The notes under the pieces were generated by a model. That model was not told the DNA's origin. It ran no database searches and was given only the letters and a program-made list of their open reading frames with translations. A DNA stretch of 44,621 bases from Propionibacterium acidifaciens DSM 21887 (GTDB lineage Bacteria; Actinomycetota; Actinomycetes; Propionibacteriales; Propionibacteriaceae), in NCBI RefSeq assembly GCF_000426605.1, contig NZ_AUFR01000025.1, positions 1 to 44,621 of the forward strand. Reading direction: 5' to 3'. Both the position numbers and the translations under genes were made by a program. Shown in pieces: positions 18,776 through 26,589 of the stretch; the stretch's first letter is position 1, and each line of letters begins with the position of its first letter.

Positions 18776-18848
18776 CCTGTTCTCCCCTTCACTCTTTCAC
18801 TCCTGGGGTCCTGTTCGCCCGGGCACGGCACGACCGGCCGATGGCACG

Positions 18849-18875
18849 AAGCTAATTCGTCGAGACATGAGTCAA
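18849..18875 (-). promoter_or_regulatory. possible promoter of the FMN reductase gene
   Basis: In a local AT-rich patch the minus strand reads TTGACT (18875-18870), 15 bp, then TAGCTT (18854-18849). It is about 75 bp before the start codon. Confidence 0.35.
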
Positions 18876-19085
18876 AAGCTCTGGGCCTGTTCTTCCTCCA
18901 CGGGCTGACGAGAGAATAAACGCGGGCAGCGCGCACATCGGAGCGCACGGCACGGTGCACGGCACGAGGAGCGCCCCGGCGGGCGGGCCGGGGCGGCGCA
19001 GGGCCCGTCGGTCGGGACCCGTGCCCGGCGCATGCCGCCCGAGGGCGCGGTGCGGGAGACGCCCGAGGACGCAGGGTCGGGCGCA

Positions 19086-19124
19086 GGCGACGGGCGCCCG
19101 GTCCGGAGTCGGGCGCCCGTCGCC
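19086..19124. terminator. hairpin downstream of the ABC importer operon
   Basis: A perfect 15-bp stem (19086-19100 with 19110-19124) and 9-nt loop, about 107 bp past the ATPase gene stop. It should end the importer transcript before the FMN reductase gene. The 18776-19230 gap otherwise shows only the promoter patch noted at 18849. Confidence 0.65.
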
Positions 19125-19230
19125 CATGGAACCGCCGGGCGGGGACCGCCCCCGGCCCGCCCGGCGGTGCCCCGTCGGCCCCATCACCGGCCGGCGGCGG
19201 TGCGAATTCTCCCTGCCGCCCAGCAGCCCC

Positions 19231-20046
19231 TCACTGCCCGAGCAGGCCGAGGATCGTGCGGCGCAGCGCGCGGAAACCGGGATCGTCCCGGGCGCGCGGG
19301 CGCTCGAGCGCGACGGGCAGGTCGGCGATCACCCGGGCCGGGCGCGGCGAGAAGACGACGACCCGGTCGGACAGGAGCAGCGCCTCCTCGACGTCGTGGG
19401 TGACCATGATCCCGGTGAAGCCCCGCGCCTCCCACAGCCTCGCGATGTCGTGCTGGAGAGTCGAGCGGGTCAGCGCGTCGAGCTTGCCGAGCGGCTCGTC
19501 CAGCAGGAGGATGCGCGGACGGTTGACGAGGGCGCGGGCCAGCGAGGCGCGCTGGGCCATGCCGCCGGACAGCTCGGACGGGTAGGCCCGGCGGAAGCCG
19601 CCGAGGTCGACCATCTCGATCATCTCGTCGACGCGCTCGCGCTCGTCCGGCCGGTCGGCGACGCCGCGCACCTGCGGGCCGAGCCCGATGTTCTGCTCGA
19701 CGGTCAGCCAGGGCAGCAGCGTCGGGTCCTGGAAGACGACGCCGCGCGAGGGGTCGGGGCCGTCAACCCGGTACCCGTCGGCGAAGATCTCGCCGCGGAT
19801 CGGCCGGTCGAGTCCGGCGATGAGCCGCAGCAGGGTCGACTTGCCGCAGCCCGAGGGGCCGACGAGCGAGACGAACCGGCCGGGCGTGACGGACAGCGAG
19901 ACGTCGTCGAGCACGGGCAGCGGCCTGCGGTGCGAGACGAAGGCCTGCACGACGTTCAGGGCGTCGACGGCGCCGCCTCCGGCCGTGGCGGCGCCCCCGG
20001 GGCCCGTGCTCTCGGGGGCCGCGCCCCCTGGGATCGTGTTCACCAT
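19231..20046 (-). CDS. ABC transporter ATP-binding protein (SsuB/NrtD/TauB type)
   Basis: 271 residues. Walker A GPSGCGKST, the Q-loop FQDPTLLPWLTVEQNI, signature LSGGMAQRASLARAL, Walker B ILLLDEPLGKLDA and switch His in MVTHDVEEALLLSDR are all present. The TLLPWLTV Q-loop sequence is characteristic of nitrate/sulfonate/taurine-type importers. The ATG at 20046 overlaps the permease stop by 7 bp, so translation is coupled. The first 25 residues are a low-complexity Gly/Ala leader before the nucleotide-binding domain. Confidence 0.93.
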   Translation of the reverse strand: MVNTIPGGAAPESTGPGGAATAGGGAVDALNVVQAFVSHRRPLPVLDDVSLSVTPGRFVSLVGPSGCGKSTLLRLIAGLDRPIRGEIFADGYRVDGPDPSRGVVFQDPTLLPWLTVEQNIGLGPQVRGVADRPDERERVDEMIEMVDLGGFRRAYPSELSGGMAQRASLARALVNRPRILLLDEPLGKLDALTRSTLQHDIARLWEARGFTGIMVTHDVEEALLLSDRVVVFSPRPARVIADLPVALERPRARDDPGFRALRRTILGLLGQ

Positions 20047-21125
20047 CGGGTCAGGTCCTTCTGCCAGGACAGCACGCGGTTGCGCACTGCCAGTTCGGCG
20101 GTCAGCAGCGAGCCGCAGATGATCACCATGAGGGCGATCGCCGCGTACATCGCGGGGTAGGCGCTCCAGCCCTTCTTCCAGTTGATGTACCAGCCCAGGC
20201 CGGAGTTCACGCCGAGCGTCTCGGCGATCGTCAGGGTGACGAAGGCCGTCGGCAGCGCCATGAAGACGCCGGTGAAGATGCTCGGCAGGGCCGCGGGCAG
20301 GGAGACCCTGAGGATGAGGAAGCGGGTGGAGGCGCCGAGCGTCTGGCACACGTCGAAGTACTCGCGGGAGACCCCGCGGATGCCGGCGCTCGTCGTCACC
20401 GCCATCGGGAACCACACGGTGAGGGAGACGAGGAAGACGGCCGCGCTGAACGAGTTCGGGAAGGCGATGAAGACGATCGGGATCCACGCCAGCGTCGGCA
20501 CCGGGCCGATGTACTTGACGATCGGGTCGAGCCAGTAGCCGGCGCGCCTCGACCAGCCCATCCACAGGCCGGTGGCCAGGCCGACGACGCCGCCCACGGC
20601 GACACCCGCGGCGAGCAGCAGGAGCGAGTTGCCGACCGAGCGGGCCAGCAGGGCGCGGTCGGACCAGCCCTCGGCGATGATCTGGCCGGGGCTCGGCACG
20701 TACGGCGGGCGCAGGGCGCCGGTCTTGGCGGTGAGCAGCTCCCAGGCCAGGACGACGACGGCGGTGGCGATCCACCACGGCGCCCAGGCGCCGAGCCAGC
20801 GCGAGGACGCCGCCCAGACGCGGGAGCCGAGCCATGCGGCGCCGAGCCCGGCGGTGAACGCCACGGCGAGCCAGAACGCCTGGGCCTCCCCCTTCACGAG
20901 ATAGGCGCCGGTGGAGGGCACGAGCGCGACGACGATCGCCACGGCGGCCCACAGGGCGACGGCGGCGCCGGCCAGGGCGTGGTCGACGCTGTGCGGCCGG
21001 TGCCGCCGGACCAGCTCGGCGACGACCTGCGGGTCGGCGACGAGGGCCGCCTCGCGCTCCGACGCCGTGCCCGCCGCGTCCGCCCCGGGCGCGGTGCCCC
21101 GGCGCTCCGGTCCGACTGCGCTCAT
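20040..21125 (-). CDS. ABC transporter permease (SsuC/TauC type)
   Basis: 361 residues. Two N-terminal hydrophobic segments (about 52-75 and 84-105) precede the standard BPD_transp_1 domain, which starts near WWIATAVVVLAWELL and contains PPYVPSPGQI, GPVPTLAWIPIVFIAF and the EAA-loop-like CQTLGASTRFLILRVSLPAA. The extra N-terminal helices make it about 100 residues longer than a typical SsuC. The ATG at 21125 lies 2 bp after the stop of the binding-protein gene and 7 bp of its end overlaps the ATPase start, so the three genes form one operon. Confidence 0.92.
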   Translation of the reverse strand: MSAVGPERRGTAPGADAAGTASEREAALVADPQVVAELVRRHRPHSVDHALAGAAVALWAAVAIVVALVPSTGAYLVKGEAQAFWLAVAFTAGLGAAWLGSRVWAASSRWLGAWAPWWIATAVVVLAWELLTAKTGALRPPYVPSPGQIIAEGWSDRALLARSVGNSLLLLAAGVAVGGVVGLATGLWMGWSRRAGYWLDPIVKYIGPVPTLAWIPIVFIAFPNSFSAAVFLVSLTVWFPMAVTTSAGIRGVSREYFDVCQTLGASTRFLILRVSLPAALPSIFTGVFMALPTAFVTLTIAETLGVNSGLGWYINWKKGWSAYPAMYAAIALMVIICGSLLTAELAVRNRVLSWQKDLTRW

Positions 21126-21127
21126 GC

Positions 21128-22279
21128 TCACCAGTCCAGTCCGAGGGTGTCGAAGGCCCGGTCGGCGAGGGCGTCGGTGTCGACGTCCGGGTCCAGGTAG
21201 CCGGTCCGCTTGAACTTCTCGATGCCCGGGGTGAGGGCGTCGCGCAGCTTCGTGACCGAGGGCTCCCAGCGGTAGCTCCGCAGCAGGGTCGCGACCAGGT
21301 CGACGTCGCCCGCGACGTAGCCCTTGTCGATCTCGAGGTGCGCGACCTCGTCCTCGTTGCCGGCGACGTAGCGCGAGCCCTCCGCCCACGCGGTGACGAG
21401 CTCACGGGCCACGTCCGGCTCGTCCGCGACGAGGTCGCCGTTGAGCGCGGTGCAGCAGCAGTAGGCCTGGGCGTTCGCCCCGGTCATGTTGGTGGCCAGC
21501 TCCCAGCCGTAGCCCTCCTGGATCGGGCGGTAGGCGATCGGGTCGCTCGTGGCGATGGCGTCGACCTCGCCGTTCTTCAGGGCATCGGCGACGAGTGAGG
21601 TGTCGTAGACCCTCCACTGCACCTCGCCGGCCTCGGCCGACGGGTCGATGCCGGCGTCGACGAGGTCGAGGGAGAAGAACATGGTCGCCGAGCTGGACAG
21701 GCTGGGCACGCCGATGGAGCGTCCGCGCAGGTCGGAGATCTGCTTGACGTCGGAGTCGTTGCGCGCGAGGAGCCGCAGGCAGCCGCTGTGCAGACCGGCG
21801 ATGAACTTCACGTTCTGGCCCTGCTCGACGGGCTTGAGCCAGCTGTAGAAGATGCCGCTGGAGGCGTCGTAGGTGCCCGAGCCGACGGCGGCCTTGATGT
21901 CCTCGTCGCCGACGGTCTTGTGGAGGCCGACGTCCAGGCCGTGCTCGGCGAAGAAGCCCTTCTCGAGGGCGACGATGGCGGGGGCGTCGCAGACGTCGCC
22001 GCCGTAGATGAGGGTCAGCCGGCGGGCCTCGGCCGATGCCGAGGCGTCCGCGGCGGCCGCGGACCTGCCGTGGCGGTCGCCGAGGACTCCCCCGGCCGCG
22101 CCGCCGAGGACGAGACCGCCGACGGCGCCGGCCGCGATGCCGCCGATGAGGCCGCGGCGGGAGAGCCGCCGCGAGTCCCCGGCCCGCCGGGTGGTTCCGG
22201 TCTCCTGGACGACGGCGCCCGACGGCAGGACCCTCCCGGTCCCGTGCGCGCCGTCGGCGGGGTTGTTCGTTCCGGGCAT
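21128..22279 (-). CDS. Tat-exported ABC substrate-binding protein (NMT1/SsuA-like)
   Basis: 383 residues. A long basic N terminus contains SRRLSRRGLIGG (twin arginines R41-R42) and a hydrophobic Gly/Ala segment to about residue 66, a Tat-type signal. The mature part is the NMT1/SsuA fold: LTLIYGGDVCDAPAIVALEKG, then AGLHSGCLRLLARN, DLRGRSIGVPS and AIATSDPIAY. It has five cysteines (C97, C167 and C274-276 in YCCCTALN), unusual for an exported binding protein. The consecutive cysteines recall the CCCFG iron motif of yeast THI5, a relative in the same fold. Substrate is unproven: a sulfonate, taurine or a thiamine-precursor pyrimidine are candidates. GGAGA sits 7 nt before the ATG, and a short leader ORF precedes the gene by 195 bp. 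Confidence 0.88.
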   Translation of the reverse strand: MPGTNNPADGAHGTGRVLPSGAVVQETGTTRRAGDSRRLSRRGLIGGIAAGAVGGLVLGGAAGGVLGDRHGRSAAAADASASAEARRLTLIYGGDVCDAPAIVALEKGFFAEHGLDVGLHKTVGDEDIKAAVGSGTYDASSGIFYSWLKPVEQGQNVKFIAGLHSGCLRLLARNDSDVKQISDLRGRSIGVPSLSSSATMFFSLDLVDAGIDPSAEAGEVQWRVYDTSLVADALKNGEVDAIATSDPIAYRPIQEGYGWELATNMTGANAQAYCCCTALNGDLVADEPDVARELVTAWAEGSRYVAGNEDEVAHLEIDKGYVAGDVDLVATLLRSYRWEPSVTKLRDALTPGIEKFKRTGYLDPDVDTDALADRAFDTLGLDW

Positions 22280-22350
22280 TCGTCTTCTCCTGGTCTTCTC
22301 TGACTGCGCACGGCCGGGCCGTGCCGGGGCTGATGGGTTCGGGGCGCACT

Positions 22351-22364
22351 CGTCCCGCGGGACG
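22351..22364. promoter_or_regulatory. 14-bp perfect palindrome in the importer leader
   Basis: CGTCCCGCGGGACG, between the leader ORF and the binding-protein gene. It may be an operator or part of an attenuator hairpin. Confidence 0.4.
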
Positions 22365-22474
22365 GGTACGGTGATGGTGCTGCCGGTGCGGAGGCCGCTC
22401 GACGCGGGCCGGGACGCGGCGCCCGAACGGCCCGGGCCGGGCGTCGGCGGCGCGTCAGACCGACGCGGAAGGGC

Positions 22475-22564
22475 TCACTGGCGCACGGCGATCGGAGCGC
22501 AACAGTCGACCACGGGCGCCTGGATCCGGCGTGCCGCGGGTCGGCAGATGGTGCGCTGTGCCAT
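22475..22564 (-). CDS. short cysteine-containing leader peptide (uORF)
   Basis: 29 codons beginning MAQRTICRPAARR and ending VDCCAPIAVRQ. A very good ribosome site (GAGGAG, 7 nt before the ATG) and its place 195 bp ahead of the importer operon argue that it is translated. It holds three Cys codons (positions 7, 21, 22). Cys-rich uORFs ahead of sulfur-assimilation genes are known in mycobacteria and other actinobacteria, where ribosome stalling or read-out of cysteinyl-tRNA controls downstream expression. By analogy this peptide may tie the importer to cysteine supply. It does not match the best-known leader consensus exactly, so the inference rests on position, ribosome site and composition. 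Confidence 0.6.
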   Translation of the reverse strand: MAQRTICRPAARRIQAPVVDCCAPIAVRQ

Positions 22565-22923
22565 GTACTGCTCCTCAGGGCGGAAGGACCGGCGGGCCGG
22601 GAAATCGGCCACGATCCGGCGCCGCAGCGGCGGCGCCCGACGGCTCCGGCCGTCGTCACGGGCCATGGTAGGCACGGGGAGGACCTCGGGCAACACCCCG
22701 CCCGACCCCGGCGCGCCGGTTCGCCGACGGTGGAGCGGCTCCCGCAGACCGCGGGCGGCCCGCACCGTGCGGGCCGCGCGTCCGGGAGAGGGGGCCGTCG
22801 TCCTCGGCATCGGACGGGGAGGCGCGGGACCGCGCGGCCGGGGCGGGGGCGGACCGGCCCGATCCCACTGCGGGCCGCCGACGGGTCTGACGCGACGGGG
22901 CCCGACAAGGGACAATTGACCCC
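22565..22923. other. divergent intergenic region with hairpin
   Basis: 359 bp between the leader ORF and the first DinB-like gene. It contains a 10-bp hairpin GCGGCCCGCA-CCG-TGCGGGCCGC (22755-22777). The rest must carry both promoters; GACAAT at 22911-22916 is the likely -10 of the DinB-like gene. I see no other gene. Confidence 0.5.
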
Positions 22924-23463
22924 ATGGACTCAATCGACCTGTTCAAGGACGCCTTCACCAGGGTCGCCGAGGAACTGCCCCGCCAACTCGACGGGCTCCC
23001 CGCCGACTCCCTGCTGCGCCGCGCCCACACCACCGGCAACCCGATCGCCTGGCTCGTCTGGCACATCGGGCGCTGCGAGGACGCCCAGATGGCCGCCCTC
23101 GACGACCGCACCGAGGTCTGGGACACCGGGTGGCGCGAGCGCTTCGACCTGCCCTACGGACCCCACGACGGGGGCTACGGCCAGAGCCAGGAGGAGGTCG
23201 ACCGGTTCACCGTCGCGGACCCCGGGCTCCTGCTCGGCTACTACGCGGCCGTGCACGAGCAGACCCTCGACGTCCTCGAGGCCGAGCGCGGCAAGAGCCT
23301 CGACCGCATCGTCGACGCCACCTGGGATCCCCCGGTCACCGCCGGGGTGCGCATCGTCTCGGTCATCAACGACATCACCCAGCACCTCGGCCAGATCGCC
23401 TATCTGCACGGCCTGCCCTCGGTCCGCTCCAACGTCCCCGCCCCCGGCTGGCGGCAGCCCTGA
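22924..23463 (+). CDS. DinB/mycothiol-transferase-like protein, copy 1
   Basis: 179 residues of the DinB-like four-helix superfamily, starting MDSIDLFKDAFTRVAEELP. WLVWHIGRCEDAQ puts a His (H47) at the usual first metal position. The C-terminal helix INDITQHLGQIAYLHG supplies H154, with Gln where the last His of the HxxGH-type motif would be. Members of this superfamily include mycothiol-dependent transferases and detoxification enzymes, which would fit an organism with Mca. GACAAT lies 7 nt before the ATG without Shine-Dalgarno, so it is probably leaderless. A diverged paralog follows 65 bp later. Confidence 0.8.
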   Translation: MDSIDLFKDAFTRVAEELPRQLDGLPADSLLRRAHTTGNPIAWLVWHIGRCEDAQMAALDDRTEVWDTGWRERFDLPYGPHDGGYGQSQEEVDRFTVADPGLLLGYYAAVHEQTLDVLEAERGKSLDRIVDATWDPPVTAGVRIVSVINDITQHLGQIAYLHGLPSVRSNVPAPGWRQP

Positions 23464-23516
23464 GCGGCCCGGGCCCCGGCGGGCCGGTCGTCCGCCCCGG
23501 CGCGGCGACGCGCCAG

Positions 23517-23522
23517 CATAAT
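23517..23522 (+). promoter_or_regulatory. probable -10 hexamer of DinB-like copy 2
   Basis: CATAAT (one mismatch to TATAAT), 6 nt before the ATG. Copy 2 therefore has its own leaderless promoter despite being only 65 bp after copy 1. Confidence 0.6.
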
Positions 23523-23528
23523 GGGGTC

Positions 23529-24041
23529 ATGGATTCAGTTGACCTCATCAGGGACGCCTTCGCGCGCATCGCCGACGAGCTCCCCGGCAAGCTCGAGGGC
23601 ATGTCCCCCCGCTCCCTGCTCCACCGCGCCCAGAAGCAGGGCCACTCCGTCTCGTGGCTGGCCTTCACCATGGCCCGCCGCCAGGACGAGCTGTTCGCCC
23701 GCATCGGCGACACGGCGCAGGTCTGGGACGACGGCTGGGCCGAGCGCTTCGACCTGCCCGAGTCCGCCGAGACCGTCGAGGACGAGGACTACCGCGTCGT
23801 CGACGCCGCGCTGCTGAGCGACTACTACCGGGCCGTCTCCGCAGCGAGCGCCAGGGTGCTCGAGTCGGGGGCCGCCGAGAACCTCGACCGCGTGCTCGAG
23901 GGCGGCAGGAGCGTGGGCTCCTCGCTCGTCGAGCTGCTCAACGAGATCACGAAGGACCTCGGCCAGATCGCCTTCCTGCGCGGCCTCACCGATTCGATCA
24001 AGGCGATGCACGCGAAGCGGCGGACCGAGCAGGACGGCTGA
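23529..24041 (+). CDS. DinB-like paralog without metal ligands, copy 2
   Basis: 170 residues, clearly paralogous to the gene upstream: same opening MDSVDLIRDAFARIADELP, same WDDGWAERFDLP and same LGQIAFLRGL. At every metal position histidine is gone: T47 instead of H47 in WLAFTMARRQDE, D143 instead of H154 in TKDLGQIAFL, and R151 where copy 1 has H162. The C terminus is short and basic (KAMHAKRRTEQDG). It is therefore a likely non-catalytic partner or a protein with a new role. The reading frame is intact and has its own promoter, so it is not an obvious pseudogene. Confidence 0.8.
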   Translation: MDSVDLIRDAFARIADELPGKLEGMSPRSLLHRAQKQGHSVSWLAFTMARRQDELFARIGDTAQVWDDGWAERFDLPESAETVEDEDYRVVDAALLSDYYRAVSAASARVLESGAAENLDRVLEGGRSVGSSLVELLNEITKDLGQIAFLRGLTDSIKAMHAKRRTEQDG

Positions 24042-24051
24042 GCGGAGCCGG

Positions 24052-25803
24052 TCAGCCGCCGGCCCTGGTCCGGCGGGAGCTCTCGCTCATGTAGCGCTGG
24101 TGGATCGCGCGCACCTGCGCGGTGAAGGCGCACGTCTCGATCGTCCGCGACGAGATCGGCGGCAGCGAGTCGAGCAGCCGCGACAGCGCATCGTGCGCCC
24201 GCGCCGCGGCCGGGTCGCCGCCGGGAAGGCGGCGCCAGCACGAGGCCATGACGTCGAAGCCGAAGAGGTTGACCTCCTCCTGCACGTCCTGCCAGCGCGA
24301 CAGCGTCTCGGGGTCGTCCGGGCGCTGGGACGAGAGGATCTCCGAGGCCCGGCCGAGTTCGAAGACCATCGTGCGGCGGTCCTCGCGGGAGGCCCGGGTG
24401 ACGAGCCTGCCGGCCGACAGGTCGGCCAGCACCCGCTCGATGCACCGCAGCGTGCGCCGGTACTGGCTGCGCACGAGCAGCACCGGAGCGCTGCGCCCGA
24501 CGAGCCAGATCATGCCGGTGGCGGCGCCGGCACCGATGACGGTCTCGACGACGCGGTCGCGCATGAGCACGGCGATGTCGGCGCGCGAGACGACGGGCGT
24601 CATCATGAGCGAGAAGATCGTGATGCACACGACGGCCACCGCGTAGTTGCGGGTGACGATGACCTCCAGGCCGTAGATCATGACGACGACGATGCCCACC
24701 CGGACCCATGGCGCGGGCTGGAGGGCGACGATGCCGACGTAGCAGAGCACGCCGACGCCGGTCCCGATGACGCGGTGGGCCGCCCGGATCGTCAGATCGG
24801 CGCGCGAGGCGCCCATGTGCAGGACGATGAGGCTCGACAGGATCGCCCAGTAGGCGTGGCCGACAGGCGAGGCGATCATCATCGTCGAGGCCGCGAGGAC
24901 CGCCGGGGCGGCCCGGGCGGCGACGAGCCGGGGGCGCGAGCCGCGGTCGGCGGCGGTCCTCAGCAGGTAGCGGGCCGACGGCCGCCCCAGCGGCACCCGC
25001 CGGAAGTTCTCCCCGATGTCAAGGCTCGAGGTCGGGAAGGACTCTCCGCGCAGCACGTCGACGAGGTTCAGGTGGATGCCCATGAGCCGCTCCTCGATGT
25101 CGCGGCGGGCGGCGGTGCGCCCCGTCAGGCGGCGCCGCCCGGTGCGCAGCACGTGCCAGGCGTTGTTCACCGCGAAGACCGCCTCCGAGCGCATCCGGTT
25201 CGCCCGGCGCGCGAGGCACCCGTCCGGGCGGTCGCGGTACGCGCTGACCGCCTCATCGGCCTCGTCGACCGCCCCGCGCTCCGGCGCCAAGAGATCGAAC
25301 GACAGGATGACCACCGAGGTCAGCGAGGCGATGAGCCACGACAGGCCGGTGACCCTCAGCAGCGTCGTGAGGGCGTAGCCGTGGCCCGTCATGTACGCCG
25401 AGAAGGCCGCCGCGAAGATCGTGTTGATGGGCCCCGGAGGCCCGGTGAGCAGGGCGTGCCAAGTCCACACGATGACGAGGGTGAGCAGGCCGAACAGCGG
25501 GGGGATGAGCCACGTGCGGGGGCCGACGAGGGCGCCGACGCACTCCATCGCGAGGGTCGCGGGCCCGACGACGAGCAGCATCCTCACGCGGTTGCGCAGG
25601 GGCGCCTCGCGGCCGGTGTGCGCGGCCTGGGCGCCGATGAGGCCCATCGAGCCGAGCGAGGGGCCGAAGATGAGGCAGGAGACCACCAGCCCGGTGGCGA
25701 CGGCGGCGCACCAGCGGGCGGCCCGGGCGGCGCGTCCGGGCTCGGGGTGCACGACGACGAGGCTGCGCCCCAGCCTGCCCGCCGATCGTCTCGCCCTGCT
25801 CAC
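24052..25803 (-). CDS. FUSC family membrane protein (aromatic-acid/arabinosyl-type exporter fold)
   Basis: 583 residues from GTG. Two blocks of membrane segments (about residues 28-180 and 305-440) flank a long soluble region with the helical LMGIHLNLVDVLRGE, and a soluble C-terminal domain follows. The second block includes GHAYWAILSSLIVLHMGASRA followed by IRAAHRVIGTGVGVL, the conserved FUSC_2 motif (GTxxG). Family members export p-hydroxybenzoate-like aromatics or take part in lipid-linked transport; the substrate here is unknown. TAGACT lies 7 nt before the GTG, a likely leaderless start. It is convergent with DinB copy 2, leaving only 10 bp between them. Confidence 0.85.
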   Translation of the reverse strand: MSRARRSAGRLGRSLVVVHPEPGRAARAARWCAAVATGLVVSCLIFGPSLGSMGLIGAQAAHTGREAPLRNRVRMLLVVGPATLAMECVGALVGPRTWLIPPLFGLLTLVIVWTWHALLTGPPGPINTIFAAAFSAYMTGHGYALTTLLRVTGLSWLIASLTSVVILSFDLLAPERGAVDEADEAVSAYRDRPDGCLARRANRMRSEAVFAVNNAWHVLRTGRRRLTGRTAARRDIEERLMGIHLNLVDVLRGESFPTSSLDIGENFRRVPLGRPSARYLLRTAADRGSRPRLVAARAAPAVLAASTMMIASPVGHAYWAILSSLIVLHMGASRADLTIRAAHRVIGTGVGVLCYVGIVALQPAPWVRVGIVVVMIYGLEVIVTRNYAVAVVCITIFSLMMTPVVSRADIAVLMRDRVVETVIGAGAATGMIWLVGRSAPVLLVRSQYRRTLRCIERVLADLSAGRLVTRASREDRRTMVFELGRASEILSSQRPDDPETLSRWQDVQEEVNLFGFDVMASCWRRLPGGDPAAARAHDALSRLLDSLPPISSRTIETCAFTAQVRAIHQRYMSESSRRTRAGG

Positions 25804-25810
25804 CCGGGTG

Positions 25811-25816
25811 AGTCTA
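25811..25816 (-). promoter_or_regulatory. probable -10 hexamer of leaderless FUSC gene
   Basis: TAGACT on the minus strand, 7 nt before the GTG start. Confidence 0.5.
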
Positions 25817-25986
25817 GGGGGACGCCGGCCGGCGCCGTGACGGCCGGCACATGCCGCCCACGCGGCTCGGGGCGACGGGGGCCCGCCGACGCGCAGGCGC
25901 GGCAGGTGGGCCCCGCAACGAGCGGCGGCGCGGCCCGCCCGGTGCTCGACCGGACCGACCGCGCCGCGGGGACTGCGATGAATCGA

Positions 25987-26400
25987 CTAGAAGCAGTCGC
26001 TCTCGATGCGTTCGAGGGCCGCCTCCCAGCGGCCCTGGAGGTACGCCGGGTCGACGCCCTCGGCGAGCCTCGTGTGGGTCACCGTGAGCTCGGTGTGCCC
26101 CTCGTCGGGGGCCGCCACCCGCAGGTCGACCAGAGAGGCGGGGGCGTCGTCGTTCTTCCGCCACCAGAAGCGGACCTGCTCGCGGGGGTGGAAGCTCCTG
26201 ATGACGCCCGAGCGGCCGTCCGCCGCCTTCCACGCCTGACCCTTCTCGCCGAGCATGGCGCCGCGGCCGAGCAGCGCCTCGGAGCCCTCCTTCGTCATGA
26301 GCACGCCCCACACCCGCGACAGCGGCTGGGCGATGGTGCGCGTCACGACGACGCCGTCGGGAGAGGACTCGGGCGCCTCATTCTTTGGCTGTTCCGACAT
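25987..26400 (-). CDS. SRPBCC/AHSA1-domain protein
   Basis: 137 residues. VVVTRTIAQPLSRVWGVLMT opens the helix-grip fold, and SGVIRSFHPREQVRFWW plus HTELTVTHTRLAEG fit the Aha1-like (activator of Hsp90 ATPase homolog 1) subgroup. The C-terminal helix is LQGRWEAALERIESDCF. Such proteins bind hydrophobic ligands; no specific one is indicated. GAGG lies about 6 nt before the ATG. It stands alone between the FUSC and glycosylase genes, with 189 bp of non-coding DNA upstream. Confidence 0.8.
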   Translation of the reverse strand: MSEQPKNEAPESSPDGVVVTRTIAQPLSRVWGVLMTKEGSEALLGRGAMLGEKGQAWKAADGRSGVIRSFHPREQVRFWWRKNDDAPASLVDLRVAAPDEGHTELTVTHTRLAEGVDPAYLQGRWEAALERIESDCF

Positions 26401-26589
26401 GGGAACCTCGATTCATCCGATGGTCTCTTCATGTGGGCCGGATCGGCGCTCGGCTCGTCCGCAACGCTGCGACCCGACGTACCCAAACCCTATTCCGATG
26501 CGCATCCGGGCGGAAGCGGAGGGGGCCGGATTCGGGCCGGCCGGACGACCCCTCACGACTCCCCCGCCGTGCCCGGGAGGCCCCTCGCG

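Noticed and set aside
22280-22700. TPP riboswitch before the NMT1-like importer
   Set aside because: CTGAGG occurs near the leader ORF, but the rest of the conserved TPP aptamer sequence is absent.
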